A stretch of DNA of 64,000 nucleotides from Streptomyces griseus (GCF_900460065.1 NZ_UAVD01000047.1:83083-147082), one strand, 5' to 3'; shown: positions 1 to 8,842, counted from the stretch's first letter. A program made the numbers and translations. The notes: generated by a model not told the origin, from the letters alone.

Positions 1-1
1 C

Positions 2-139
2 CCCGCGTGCTCGGCGGCGGAGGAACCGCACGCGCTGGACGTGGAGCCGGAGCTCGGGCCCGACCCGCACTGGGTGTGCACCAAGGCGGCCGTGGCGGTG
101 GCCCCGGTGGGGGCGCTGGGCGAGGTGCCGCGGCGGTGA
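2..139 (+). CDS. 3' end of an unidentified protein (5' truncated by window)
   Basis: Only the last 45 codons are inside the window. The frame is open from base 2 to a TGA at 137-139, and almost every codon ends in G or C, which is the coding signature of this genome. The tail is acidic and then Ala/Val-rich and ends in PRR. The stop overlaps the GTG start of the next gene (GTGA), so the two are probably translationally coupled. No motif in this piece lets me name the protein. Confidence 0.65.
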   Translation, partial: PACSAAEEPHALDVEPELGPDPHWVCTKAAVAVAPVGALGEVPRR

Positions 140-417
140 CGGTCTACATCGACCCGCCCACCTGGCCCGGACACGGCCGCCTCTGGTCGCACCTGGTCAG
201 CGATGTGTCGTTCGAGGAACTGCACGCCTTCGCCGCCGCGATCGGCTGCCCGCCACGCGCCTTCGAGCGCGACCACTACGACGTGCCGCAGGCCCACTAC
301 GCGGACGCGGTGCGGGCCGGGGCGCGGGAGATCGGCTCGAAGGAGCTGGTCAGGCGCCTGACGGATGCGGGACTGAGGAGGCCGAAGGGGCGGCCGGCGC
401 CGGGCGTCCGTCCTTAG
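136..417 (+). CDS. DUF4031 domain protein
   Basis: A 93-aa protein starting at GTG 136, which overlaps the upstream stop as GTGA. The sequence opens VTVYIDPPTWPGHGRLWSHL and continues with a conserved FERDHYDVP block, the pattern I associate with the small DUF4031 family; its function is unknown to me. A longer in-frame start at position 7 gives only a Gly/Arg-rich shadow of the upstream gene, so I reject it. The last 68 nt overlap the 3' end of the convergent MFS gene. Confidence 0.75.
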   Translation: MTVYIDPPTWPGHGRLWSHLVSDVSFEELHAFAAAIGCPPRAFERDHYDVPQAHYADAVRAGAREIGSKELVRRLTDAGLRRPKGRPAPGVRP

Positions 418-1651
418 GGGCCTCGGGCCCCGCCGTGCTCCTGGCGATCAGCCGCGAACGCGTCCGGCCGCTCCCGCCGCCGCGCTGGAGGCGCAGGGCC
501 ACCCCCACCGCCGCCAGAGCCAGGGCCGTCATCGCGGCCCCCGCCCACGCGGTGGAGGCGAAGCCGAAGTCCAGGTCGATCACCGTGCCGCCGAGCCAGG
601 GGCCGCTCGTGTTGCCCAGGTTGAACGCCGCCGTCGTGGTGGCCCCGGCCAGCGTCGGTGCGGCCCCGGCCACGTTGAACATCCGGGCGTTCAGCGCCGG
701 TGCGGTGAAGAAGGCGGACAGGCCGAGCAGGAACGCCAGCCCGACGACCGCGACCTGGCTGGAGGCGAGGAGGGCCAGCGCCACCAGGAACACCGTGGAC
801 GCCGTGATGCCGCCCAGCAGCACCCCGAAGAGGTGCGCGTCCGCGACCCGGCCGCCGATCATCGTGCCGATCAGCGCACCCGCCCCGAACAGGCCGAGGA
901 TCCACGGCACCCAGCCGGAGTCCAGGCCCGCCACGTCCGTCAGCAGCGGCGCCAGGTAGCTGAACGCGCAGAACACCCCGCCCGCCGCGAGCGCGGTGAT
1001 CACGATGGCCAGCCAGACCTGCCGGTCCCGGTAGATCGCCAGCTCCCGCTTCAGCTCGGGCTTCTTCTCGGGCAGCGGGATGTGCGGGATGCGCGTGACG
1101 ACCCCGATCAGGGCCACCGCCGAGGCCGCGCCGACCGCCCAGAACGCCGAACGCCAGCCGAGGTGCTCGCCGAGGAAGGCCCCCAGCGGCACGCCCAGCA
1201 CGTTCGCGACGGAGAGGCCGCCGATCATCACGGCCATCGCGCGCGCCCGCTGGTTCACCGGGACCATCGCGATGGCCACGGCCGCGCCGACCGCCCAGAA
1301 GCCCGCGCAGGCGAGTGCGCTCACCACGCGGGAGACGAAGAGGATCTCGTACGTCGGGGCCAGCGCACCGGCGATCTGGCCGAGGCCGAACACCGAGATC
1401 AGCGCGATCAGCGTGGTGCGGCGCGGCAGCCGGAGTGTGGCGACGGCCAGCAGCGGGGCGCCGACCACCATGCCGATCGCGAACGCGGATATGAGGAGTC
1501 CGGCCTGCGGGATGGACACGTTCATGTCGTCGGCGATGGGCGGCAGCAGGCCCGACAGCATGAACTCGCTGGTGCCGAGTGCGAAGACCGAGAGGCCGAG
1601 AATGTATACGGCCAGCGGCATGGGTGCGCGGCGGGAGGGAGAGTCGGGCAT
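350..1651 (-). CDS. MFS drug exporter, Cmx/CmrA chloramphenicol-efflux type
   Basis: A 433-aa, 12-helix major facilitator protein. The N-terminus MPLAVYILGLSVFALGTSEF followed by MLSGLLPPIADD is the hallmark of the Cmx/CmrA/CmlR group, proton-driven chloramphenicol exporters of actinobacteria and corynebacteria. The MFS loop appears as LRLPRRTT, and the region VMIGGLSVANVLGVPLG is the antiporter motif C area. I chose ATG 1651, where GGGACGA precedes at plausible spacing; ATG 1621, starting directly at MPLAVYIL, is an alternative. The 50-residue C-terminal tail is Arg/Ser/Pro-rich and overlaps the DUF4031 gene tail to tail. The substrate is inferred from family only. Confidence 0.85.
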   Translation of the reverse strand: MPDSPSRRAPMPLAVYILGLSVFALGTSEFMLSGLLPPIADDMNVSIPQAGLLISAFAIGMVVGAPLLAVATLRLPRRTTLIALISVFGLGQIAGALAPTYEILFVSRVVSALACAGFWAVGAAVAIAMVPVNQRARAMAVMIGGLSVANVLGVPLGAFLGEHLGWRSAFWAVGAASAVALIGVVTRIPHIPLPEKKPELKRELAIYRDRQVWLAIVITALAAGGVFCAFSYLAPLLTDVAGLDSGWVPWILGLFGAGALIGTMIGGRVADAHLFGVLLGGITASTVFLVALALLASSQVAVVGLAFLLGLSAFFTAPALNARMFNVAGAAPTLAGATTTAAFNLGNTSGPWLGGTVIDLDFGFASTAWAGAAMTALALAAVGVALRLQRGGGSGRTRSRLIARSTAGPEAPKDGRPAPAAPSASSVPHPSGA

Positions 1652-1734
1652 GACTCGTCCCAACGCCGGGGAACGCCGCCGCATTCCCGGCGTCGGACGA
1701 GAGCGTCCCTGTTCACACGCGCTTCATGCCCGCG

Positions 1735-2970
1735 TCACGCGGGAAGGGCGTGCAGCTTCTTGCCGTGCAGGGCGAAGACGCGCTTGCCGTCGGTGGCCAC
1801 CAGCCAGGCGTGGTGGTCGCCGGACCTGTCGTTGAACGTCCAGCGCAGGCCGCCCGCCTTCGCGTCGAAGGCGTGGACGCCGCCCTGCTCGTCGAGATCG
1901 GTGGCCCCGTAGAGCGTGCCGCCCGCCTTGACGAACTGCCGGGGCACCTGCCCGCCCGCGTCCTTGAGTTCCGTGGACTGCCAGATCTTCCTGCCGGTCC
2001 CCGGCTCGACGGCCCACAGCGTCCGGCCGCTGTCCGCGATGTAGAGCACGTCCTCCACGAGGGACGGCTCCCGGAAGGCGGTGAACTCCTCGGACCGCAC
2101 CGACCACTTCTCGGACCCGTCGGAGAGCGCGAAGGCCTGGAGCCGCTGCCCCTGCGGGACGATCACCAGATCCCGGTGCACGACGAACGGCCCGTAGCTC
2201 GTCTTCGTCGTCTTCTGCGTCCACACCTGCTTGCCGGTGGCGGTGTCGCGGACCGTGAGGTTGTTCTTGAAGTCGGTGTAGACGAGGTAGCGGTCCCGTA
2301 CGGCGGCGTGGACGCCGTTCTGCTGGGTGCCGAGGTCGCGCTGTTCCTTCCAGGCGACCTTGCCCGTACGGCTGTTCAGCGCGGCGATCACATTGGTGTG
2401 GGACGAGCCGTCGGCCTCCAGGATCTCCGCGATGACGTACACCTGCTCCCCGTCCACCGCGACCGGCCTCGGCTGCCGGTACTCCTTGCCCAGGCGGCTG
2501 CGCCAGGCCTCCTTGCCGGACCCCGGCACATAGCCGGCGACGCTGCCGTCGTACTGGCCGCTCTCCAGGTACAGGGTGCCGTCGCCGAGCAGCAGCGGCG
2601 CCCCGGGCACCGCGCCGTCCGGCAGGGACCACCGCTCCTCGCCGGACGCGCCGTCGAAGGCGACCAGCGGATCACCGCTCGCGATCACCACGCCGTCCAC
2701 GGCCACGAGCTCGTCGTTGTCCCCGTAGGTCTGCGCCGACGTCGACCTCGTCCACAGCGGCGCGGGGGCCTTGCCGTCCTCGGGCGCCTTCCCGTCCTCG
2801 GGCGAGGCGCTGCGCGGCGGCGGCGTGCTGCCTTCGCCGCCCGTCGCGAGCTCGTCCTCGCAGCCGGTCAGCCCGGCCCCGAGCGCCGCCATCGTGATCC
2901 CGCCTCCGGCCAGGCGCAGGAGGCGCCGCCGGGAGGTTCTGCCGACCGCCGTGCCGAGTGCCTTGGACAT
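1735..2970 (-). CDS. Tat-exported lipoprotein with PQQ-type beta-propeller
   Basis: A 411-aa protein. The signal region has the twin-arginine motif SRRRLL (residues 13-18), a hydrophobic stretch and a lipobox LTGC with Cys37, so it should be exported folded and anchored outside the membrane. Residues about 80-400 carry repeated blades of the kind VAFDGASGEERW, VALNSRTGKVAW, TVRDTATGKQVW and WAVEPGTGRKIW, typical of PQQ-like or BamB-like propellers. These often act as scaffolds; no cofactor residues can be judged by eye. A Pro/Glu/Asp-rich linker follows the lipid anchor. The ATG is preceded by GGGGGTAAGCG, and TAACGT further upstream could be a -10. Confidence 0.85.
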   Translation of the reverse strand: MSKALGTAVGRTSRRRLLRLAGGGITMAALGAGLTGCEDELATGGEGSTPPPRSASPEDGKAPEDGKAPAPLWTRSTSAQTYGDNDELVAVDGVVIASGDPLVAFDGASGEERWSLPDGAVPGAPLLLGDGTLYLESGQYDGSVAGYVPGSGKEAWRSRLGKEYRQPRPVAVDGEQVYVIAEILEADGSSHTNVIAALNSRTGKVAWKEQRDLGTQQNGVHAAVRDRYLVYTDFKNNLTVRDTATGKQVWTQKTTKTSYGPFVVHRDLVIVPQGQRLQAFALSDGSEKWSVRSEEFTAFREPSLVEDVLYIADSGRTLWAVEPGTGRKIWQSTELKDAGGQVPRQFVKAGGTLYGATDLDEQGGVHAFDAKAGGLRWTFNDRSGDHHAWLVATDGKRVFALHGKKLHALPA

Positions 2971-3114
2971 CGCTTACCCCCGTGGAGTCGTGTGTGCATC
3001 TGCGATGCGAGACGTTAGCGGTGTCCGGGCCGCACCGGTCGGGCCAGGGCATGTCCGGGACGACACCGTGAACGAACCGGAACATTCACCGGTCGGCGGG
3101 GGCCGGGCGCCGGG

Positions 3115-3876
3115 TCAGCCGGCGCCGGACGAGGCCAGCAGTTCCAGCTCGGTCGCCAGGTTGTGCCGGGCCCGCGCCTCCCACGCGGCAGCGCCGTGCG
3201 GGGTACGGAACAGCCTCGGCAGGTCGAGGAGGTGCCGCAGCACCGCCGCCCGGCCGTCCCGGAACGCACCGTCCGGGACGAAGCCGTACTCCTCCCGGAC
3301 CCGGGCCGCGTACGCCCCGTACTCCCGCGGGTCGCCCGCCAGGACCGCGAGGTCGGCGTCGCACAGCGCCTCGCCGTTGCGGTCGCCGTCCGCCGGGTCG
3401 TGCGTGACGGTGAGGCGGACCAGCCGGGCCACCTCCGCCACCACCGCCTCCGGCACCCCCGCCTCGGCCAGCGCCCGCTCGGCGAGGGCGGCGCTGCGCT
3501 CCTCGTTCTCCGTCCGGTCGGGCCGGTACACCGCGTCGTGGAACCAGGCGGCGAGGCGTACCGCGTGCACGTCGTCGGCGTGCCCGGCGAGGGTGTCGAC
3601 GCCGTCCAGGACGGCGGCCAGGTGGGCGGTCGTGTGGTAGCGGCGCTGCGGCTCGGCCCAGCGGGCGAGGAGGTTCTCGGCGTAGGGGAGGGGATCGGGG
3701 CCGTCCGCCCCGGCACGCGCGGCGAGCAGCGTGTCGTGCCAGCGGTCACGGAGCCCGGCGTCATGGACACCGGCGTCGTCGGCACCGGCGTCACGGAGAC
3801 CGGCGTCGGGGGAAGCGGCGTCGGGGGAAGCGGCGTCGGGGGAAGCGGCGGCGTGCGAGCGGGGGCTGTCCGTCAT
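3115..3876 (-). CDS. HD-superfamily metal-dependent phosphohydrolase (COG4339 type)
   Basis: A 253-aa protein. The conserved core is RRYHTTAHLAAVLDGVD, LAAWFHDAVY (the HD doublet) and ENEERSA, the pattern of the small predicted HD phosphohydrolases of COG4339; the metal ligands are the histidines and the HD pair. The first 45 residues are a degenerate repeat: ASPDA three times, then GLRDAGADDAGVHDAGLRD. They look like a low-complexity extension, so translation might really begin later, but no better ribosome site is evident. The gene stands alone, transcribed away from the pxp operon. Substrate unknown. Confidence 0.8.
   Translation of the reverse strand: MTDSPRSHAAASPDAASPDAASPDAGLRDAGADDAGVHDAGLRDRWHDTLLAARAGADGPDPLPYAENLLARWAEPQRRYHTTAHLAAVLDGVDTLAGHADDVHAVRLAAWFHDAVYRPDRTENEERSAALAERALAEAGVPEAVVAEVARLVRLTVTHDPADGDRNGEALCDADLAVLAGDPREYGAYAARVREEYGFVPDGAFRDGRAAVLRHLLDLPRLFRTPHGAAAWEARARHNLATELELLASSGAG
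3803..3847. repeat. 15-bp in-frame tandem repeat, three copies
   Basis: The unit gcgtcgggggaagcg occurs three times head to tail with no mismatch and encodes the ASPDA repeats at the N-terminus of the HD protein. Related 12-bp units with the core ccggcgtc continue to its left. Confidence 0.9.
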
Positions 3877-3887
3877 GGGAGGACTCT

Positions 3888-3951
3888 AGGACGGGACGGC
3901 TCCAGGACGGGACGGCTCCAGGACGGGACGGCTCCAGGACGGGACGGCGCT
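3888..3951. repeat. 16-bp tandem repeat upstream of the HD gene
   Basis: The unit aggacgggacggctcc is repeated three times exactly (3888-3935), with a fourth copy that diverges in its last bases. It begins about 12 bp upstream of the HD protein start, where its promoter would be. The copy number could vary by slippage. Confidence 0.9.
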
Positions 3952-4066
3952 CGGACGGAGTCGGTCCGCCCGGCCGGCTCCCGGGCCGCCGGGCCGCGGC
4001 TCCGGCCCCCGTCCGGCCCCCGGACCGCCCCTTGTCGCCCCGCTGAACTGTCATTAGCGTGCGCCC

Positions 4067-4822
4067 GTGATGATGGATCTCAACGCGGATCTCGGCGAGG
4101 GCTTCGGCAACTGGACCCTGACCGACGACGACGCGCTCCTCGCCTGTGTCACCAGCGCCAACGTGGCCTGCGGTTTCCACGCGGGCGACGCCTCCGTGAT
4201 GCGGCGGGTCTGCGACGCGGCGGCGGCCGGCGGGGTACGGATCGGGGCCCAGGTCTCCTACCGGGACCTGGCCGGGTTCGGGCGCCGGTCCATGGACGTG
4301 CCGCCCGCCGAGCTGACCGCCGAGATCGCCTACCAGATAGGCGCGCTGCGGGTCTTCGCCGAGGCCGCCGGAGCCACCGTCAGTTACGTCAAGCCGCACG
4401 GCGCGCTCTACAACCGGGTGGTCTGGGACGACGACCAGGCCGCCGCCGTCGTCGCGGGCGTCCGGCTGGCGGGCGGCGCCCCGGCCGTGCTGGGGCTGCC
4501 CGGATCCCGGCTGCTCGCCCACGCGGCGGAGGCCGGACTGCCCGCCGTCCAGGAGGCCTTCGCCGACCGCGCGTACACCCCGCAGGGCACCCTCGTGCCG
4601 CGCGGTGAGCCGGGCGCGGTGGTGCACGACCCGGACGACGTCGTACGCCGGAGCGTCGGGATGGCCGTCGAGCGGGCGGTGACCGGGGCGGACGGCAGCC
4701 GGATCCCGGTCGCGGCGCGCTCGCTCTGCGTCCACGGGGACACCCCGGGCGCGGCGGCCCTCGCGCGCCGGGTGCGGGCGGCGCTGGAGGAAGCGGGCGT
4801 CGAGGTACGGGCGTTCGCGTGA
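4067..4822 (+). CDS. pxpA: 5-oxoprolinase subunit A (LamB/YcsF family)
   Basis: A 251-aa protein with the PxpA signature MDLNADLGEGFG, followed by SANVACGFHAGD, VSYRDLAGFGRR and KPHGALYN. PxpABC is the bacterial ATP-dependent 5-oxoprolinase, which opens 5-oxoproline, a spontaneous glutamine and glutathione-cycle product, to glutamate. Three start codons lie in a row (GTG 4067, ATG 4070, ATG 4073) without a clear ribosome site; TTAGCGT just upstream suggests a near-leaderless message. The stop overlaps the GTG of pxpB. Confidence 0.92.
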   Translation: MMMDLNADLGEGFGNWTLTDDDALLACVTSANVACGFHAGDASVMRRVCDAAAAGGVRIGAQVSYRDLAGFGRRSMDVPPAELTAEIAYQIGALRVFAEAAGATVSYVKPHGALYNRVVWDDDQAAAVVAGVRLAGGAPAVLGLPGSRLLAHAAEAGLPAVQEAFADRAYTPQGTLVPRGEPGAVVHDPDDVVRRSVGMAVERAVTGADGSRIPVAARSLCVHGDTPGAAALARRVRAALEEAGVEVRAFA

Positions 4823-5586
4823 GCGCCCGCGAGGCCGGGCCCGGCCCGGCGCGCGTCCTTCCGGGCGAGGTGCGCGTCCTGCCCGCCGGGCCGCACGCGC
4901 TGCTCGTCGAGCTGGCCGACGGCGAGCACGCCGAGGCCTTCCACGCCGAGCTGCTCCGCCGCCGCGAGCGCGGCGAACTCCCCGCCGTACGCGAGATCGT
5001 CCCGGCCGCCCGCACCGTTCTGATCGACGGGATCGACATCGGGGGCGGGGCCGGGCTCGGGCTCGGGAACGCGGCCGGGCAGCGCGCCCCCGGGGCGCGG
5101 GACCGCCTCGCCCGGGACCTCGCCTCGTGGCGGCCGGAGCCGCCGCCCCGCGAGGGCCGCGCACCGGTGGAGATCCCCGTCGTCTACGACGGCCCCGATC
5201 TCGACGAGGTCGCCGCGCTCTGGGGCGTCCCGGCCGGGGAGGTGGCCGCCCTGCACTCCCGTACCGCGTTCCGGGTGGCGTTCTGCGGGTTCGCCCCCGG
5301 GTTCGGCTATCTCACCGGGCTGCCGGAACCGCTGCACGTGCCCCGGCGCACGACCCCGCGGACCCGGGTCCCGGCCGGGGCCGTGGCCCTCGCCGGTCCC
5401 TACACGGGGGTGTACCCGCGCCCGTCGCCCGGCGGCTGGCAGCTCGTGGGGCGGATGCCGGACCCGGGCGCCCTGTGGGACCCGGCCCGGGAGCCGGCGG
5501 CGCTGCTCGCGCCGGGGACGCCGGTCCGGTTCGTGCCGGTGGGGGAGAGCGGCCGAGGCGCGGGCGACGTCCGGGCGGACCCGTGA
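4819..5586 (+). CDS. pxpB: 5-oxoprolinase subunit B (KipI / allophanate hydrolase subunit 1 family)
   Basis: A 255-aa protein starting at GTG 4819 inside the pxpA stop (GTGA). The family core is seen as AFRVAFCGFAPGFGYLTGLP, then VPRRTTPRTRVPAGAV and YTGVYPRPSPGGWQLVG. It forms the kinase-like PxpB-PxpC complex that activates oxoproline with ATP. The first half is more Glu/Arg-rich and variable. It is translationally coupled at both ends, as expected for a fixed-ratio complex. Confidence 0.92.
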   Translation: MSAREAGPGPARVLPGEVRVLPAGPHALLVELADGEHAEAFHAELLRRRERGELPAVREIVPAARTVLIDGIDIGGGAGLGLGNAAGQRAPGARDRLARDLASWRPEPPPREGRAPVEIPVVYDGPDLDEVAALWGVPAGEVAALHSRTAFRVAFCGFAPGFGYLTGLPEPLHVPRRTTPRTRVPAGAVALAGPYTGVYPRPSPGGWQLVGRMPDPGALWDPAREPAALLAPGTPVRFVPVGESGRGAGDVRADP

Positions 5587-6458
5587 CACCGGCCGCCGGC
5601 GGCCGGCTGTACGTCGTCCGGGCCGGGGCGCTGACCACCGTCCAGGACGCGGGCCGGCCCGGCTGGGCGCACCTCGGTGTCGGGCGCGCCGGGTTCCTGG
5701 ACGCGCCCGCCGCCCGGCTGGCCAACCGGCTGGTGGGCAACCCGCCGGACACCGCCGTCCTGGAGACCACCCTCACCGGGTGCGCGGTCCGCCCGGACCG
5801 GCCGGTCGTGGCCGTCGTCGGCGGGGCGGGCTGCCGGGTGACGGTCGACGGTCGCCCGGTGGCGTGGGGCGCGCCGGTGCGGGTGCCCGCGGGCGCGGTG
5901 CTGGACGCGGGCCCCGCCGCGTGCGGTGTCCGCGGGTATCTGGCCTTCGCGGGCGGGCCGGCACCCGACCCGGTGCTGGGCAGCCGTTCGGCGGACCTGC
6001 TCTCCGGGCTCGGTCCCGCCCCGCTGAGCGAGGGCGACGAACTCCCGCTGGGCGAACCGGCGTCGGCCGGGCCGCCCCCGCACGCCGGTCCCGTCCCCTG
6101 GCCGGGCGCCCCCGCCGAGCTGGTGCTCCCGGTCCATCCCGGGCCCCGCCACGACTGGTTCACCGGGGCGGCGCTCCGTACGCTCCTCACCGCCGTCTAC
6201 CGGGTCTCGCCGCACAGCAACCGCATCGGCCTGCGCACGGAGGGCCCGCCGCTGGAGCGGTCCCGTACGGGGGAACTGCCCAGCGAGGGCATGGTCCTGG
6301 GCGCGATCCAGGTGCCGCCGGACGGCCGGCCCGTCGTCTTCCTCAACGACCATCCGACGACCGGCGGCTATCCGGTCGTCGGCGTCGTCCCCGAACGGGC
6401 CCTCGCCGCGGCGGCGCGGGCGGTGCCGGGCACCCCGCTGCGTTTCGTACGCGCCTGA
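5583..6458 (+). CDS. pxpC: 5-oxoprolinase subunit C (KipA / biotin-dependent carboxyltransferase-like)
   Basis: A 291-aa protein starting at GTG 5583, overlapping the pxpB stop. Typical motifs are VVRAGALTTVQDAGRPGW, the GFLD and ANRLVGN segments, YLAFAGG, and YRVSPHSNRIGLR with EGMVLGAIQVP near the C-terminus. An open frame runs upstream to 5127 but is only the shadow of pxpB. A hairpin begins at the stop codon and ends the operon. Confidence 0.92.
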   Translation: MTPAAGGRLYVVRAGALTTVQDAGRPGWAHLGVGRAGFLDAPAARLANRLVGNPPDTAVLETTLTGCAVRPDRPVVAVVGGAGCRVTVDGRPVAWGAPVRVPAGAVLDAGPAACGVRGYLAFAGGPAPDPVLGSRSADLLSGLGPAPLSEGDELPLGEPASAGPPPHAGPVPWPGAPAELVLPVHPGPRHDWFTGAALRTLLTAVYRVSPHSNRIGLRTEGPPLERSRTGELPSEGMVLGAIQVPPDGRPVVFLNDHPTTGGYPVVGVVPERALAAAARAVPGTPLRFVRA

Positions 6459-6491
6459 GCGCGGCGGGACCGAAGGGGTTCCGCCGCGCTC
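6457..6491. terminator. hairpin terminator of pxpABC
   Basis: A perfect 11-bp stem (gagcgcggcgg / ccgccgcgctc) with a 13-nt loop, overlapping the pxpC stop codon. It lies between convergent pxpC and copA and may serve both. There is no U-run, as is usual in Streptomyces. Confidence 0.6.
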
Positions 6492-6510
6492 CGACTCCGC
6501 GCCCCGGGTC

Positions 6511-8808
6511 TCACGCGCCCTTGAAGGTGCGCAGCCGCAGGGAGTTGCCGACCACGAAGACCGACGAGAAGGCCATCGCGGCCCCGGCGATCATCGGGTT
6601 GAGGAGTCCGGCGGCGGCCAGCGGGAGGGCGCCGACGTTGTAGGCGAAGGCCCAGAACAGGTTGGTGCGGATGGTGGACAGCGTGCGGCGGGAGAGGCGG
6701 ATCGCGTCGGCGGCGGCGTTGAGGTCGCCGCGGACCAGGGTCAGATCGCCGGCCTCGATGGCGGCGTCGGTGCCGGTGCCCATCGCGAGGCCGAGGTCGG
6801 CCTGGGCGAGGGCGGCGGCGTCGTTGACCCCGTCCCCGACCATCGCGACCGAACGGCCCTCGGCCTGGAGGCGCTTGACCACGTCCACCTTGTCCTGCGG
6901 CATGACCTCCGCGTACACCTCGTCGATGCCGACCTCGGCCGCGACCGACTCCGCCACGGCCCGGTTGTCACCGGTGAGGAGGATCGGGGTCAGCCCGAGG
7001 GCGCGGAGCCGGCGGATGGCTTCGGCGCTCGTGTCCTTGACCGCGTCGGCGACCTCCAGCACCGCCCGCGCCTCGCCGTCCCAGGCCACGGTGATCGCGG
7101 TGCGCCCGGCGGCCTCCGCGGCCCTCTTCGCCTCGGCGAGGTGGTCGGGGAGCCGGATCTCCCACTCGGCCAGGAGCTGTTCGCGTCCGACGAGGACGGC
7201 GTGGCCCTCGACGATGCCCTGGACGCCGAGTCCGGGGACGTTGGTGAAGTCCTCGGGGGTGGGGAGGGGGCCGGTGGCGTCGGCCGCGGCGGTGGCGACG
7301 GCTTGGGCGATGGGGTGTTCGGAGGCGTTCTCCAGTGCTCCTGCGAGGCGGAGGACTTCGGTGGTGTCGGTGGTGTGGGTGGTGTGGGTGGTCTGGAGGG
7401 TCATGCGGCCGGTGGTGACGGTGCCGGTCTTGTCGAGGACGATGGTGTCGGCGCGGCGGGTGGTCTCCAGGACTTCGGGGCCCTTGATGAGGATGCCGAG
7501 CTGGGCGCCGCGGCCGGTGCCGACCATGAGGGCGGTGGGGGTGGCGAGGCCGAGGGCGCAGGGGCAGGCGATGATGAGGACGGCGACGGCCGCGGTGAAG
7601 GCGGCGGTGAGTCCGGCGCCGTTGCCGAGCCAGAAGCCGAGGGTGGCGAGGGCGAGGGCGATGACGATGGGGACGAAGACGGCGGAGATGCGGTCGGCGA
7701 GGCGTTGTGCGGAGGCCTTGCCGTTCTGGGCGTCCTCGACGAGTTTGGCCATGCGGGCGAGTTGGGTGTCGGCGCCGATGCGGGTGGCTTCGACGACGAG
7801 GCGTCCGCCGGCGTTGAGGGTGGCTCCGGTGACGGTGTCGCCGGTGGTGACCTCGACGGGGACGGACTCGCCGGTGAGCATGGAGGCGTCCACGGCGGAG
7901 GAGCCCTCGACGACGGTCCCGTCCGTCGCGATCTTCTCCCCGGGCCGGACCACGAAACGGTCCCCGACCTGGAGTTCGGCGGTCGGGATCGTCGTCTCGA
8001 CGCCGTCGCGCAGAACCCTGACCTCCTTGGCGCCCAGCTCCATCAGCGCCCTGAGCGCCGCCCCGGCCTTCCGCTTCGAGCGTGCCTCGAAGTAGCGCCC
8101 GGCGAGGATGAACGCCGTCACCCCGGCCGCGGCCTCCAGGTAGATGTTCCCGGCGCCGTCGCTGCGGGCGATGGTCAGCTCGAAGGGGTGCGTCATCCCG
8201 ACCATGCCCGCGGTCCCGAAGAACAGCGCCCACAACGACCACAGGAACGCGGCCGAGGTGCCGACGGAGATCAGCGTGTCCATCGTCGCCGCGCCGTGCT
8301 TCGCGTTGGTCCAGGCGGCCCGGTGGAACGGCCACGCCGCGTAGACGACGACCGGTGCGGTCAGCGTCAGGGAGAGCCACTGCCAGTAGTCGAACTGGAG
8401 CGCCGGGACCATCGCCATCGCGATCACCGGTACGGCGAGGAGCACGGCGGTGACCAGGCGCTGGCGCAGGGAGGTGAGCTCGTCGTCCTCGCTCGGGGCC
8501 GCCGCGCCCGCCGGGTCCGTACTGTTGCCCCCGGGGGAGGCGGTGGACGCCGGCGGTGCGGGTGGCCGGGCCGTGTAGCCGGTGGCCTCGACGGTCGCGA
8601 TCAGGTCCTCGACGGACACGTCCGCGCCCAGGTAGGTGACCTTCGCCTTCTCGGTGGCGTAGTTCACCGTGGCGGTGACGCCGTCCATGCGGTTGAGCTT
8701 CTTCTCGATACGGGCCGCGCACGAGGCGCAGGTCATCCCGCCGATCGCGAGCTCGACCGCGGCGGTGTCGGCAGCGGTGGTGGCGGTGGTGGCGGAGTGC
8801 GCGGACAC
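6511..8808 (-). CDS. copA: copper-exporting P1B-type ATPase
   Basis: A 765-aa heavy-metal ATPase. In order: one N-terminal metal-binding domain with GGMTCASC; membrane helices; TGE loop (LTGESVPVE); the metal-site helix with IIACPCALG; DKTGTVT phosphorylation site; SEHPIAQA nucleotide motif; GDGVNDAAAL hinge; and last helices with YN and MAFSS, the P1B-1 signature for Cu(I). The start is GTG 8808, preceded by AGGGAGGACCTC; an open extension to 8961 lacks family features. A Thr/His repeat (TTHTTHTTDTT) follows the DKTGT site. A CsoR-like operator lies 35 bp upstream. Third-base use changes in the middle of the gene (see findings). Confidence 0.94.
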   Translation of the reverse strand: MSAHSATTATTAADTAAVELAIGGMTCASCAARIEKKLNRMDGVTATVNYATEKAKVTYLGADVSVEDLIATVEATGYTARPPAPPASTASPGGNSTDPAGAAAPSEDDELTSLRQRLVTAVLLAVPVIAMAMVPALQFDYWQWLSLTLTAPVVVYAAWPFHRAAWTNAKHGAATMDTLISVGTSAAFLWSLWALFFGTAGMVGMTHPFELTIARSDGAGNIYLEAAAGVTAFILAGRYFEARSKRKAGAALRALMELGAKEVRVLRDGVETTIPTAELQVGDRFVVRPGEKIATDGTVVEGSSAVDASMLTGESVPVEVTTGDTVTGATLNAGGRLVVEATRIGADTQLARMAKLVEDAQNGKASAQRLADRISAVFVPIVIALALATLGFWLGNGAGLTAAFTAAVAVLIIACPCALGLATPTALMVGTGRGAQLGILIKGPEVLETTRRADTIVLDKTGTVTTGRMTLQTTHTTHTTDTTEVLRLAGALENASEHPIAQAVATAAADATGPLPTPEDFTNVPGLGVQGIVEGHAVLVGREQLLAEWEIRLPDHLAEAKRAAEAAGRTAITVAWDGEARAVLEVADAVKDTSAEAIRRLRALGLTPILLTGDNRAVAESVAAEVGIDEVYAEVMPQDKVDVVKRLQAEGRSVAMVGDGVNDAAALAQADLGLAMGTGTDAAIEAGDLTLVRGDLNAAADAIRLSRRTLSTIRTNLFWAFAYNVGALPLAAAGLLNPMIAGAAMAFSSVFVVGNSLRLRTFKGA

Positions 8809-8842
8809 GAGGTCCTCCCTGAAGCTGTTCCGAAGCCGTCCG

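Noticed and set aside
5127..5582. N-terminal extension of pxpC
   Set aside because: It overlaps pxpB in another frame and has no family similarity; the GTGA junction gives the proper start.
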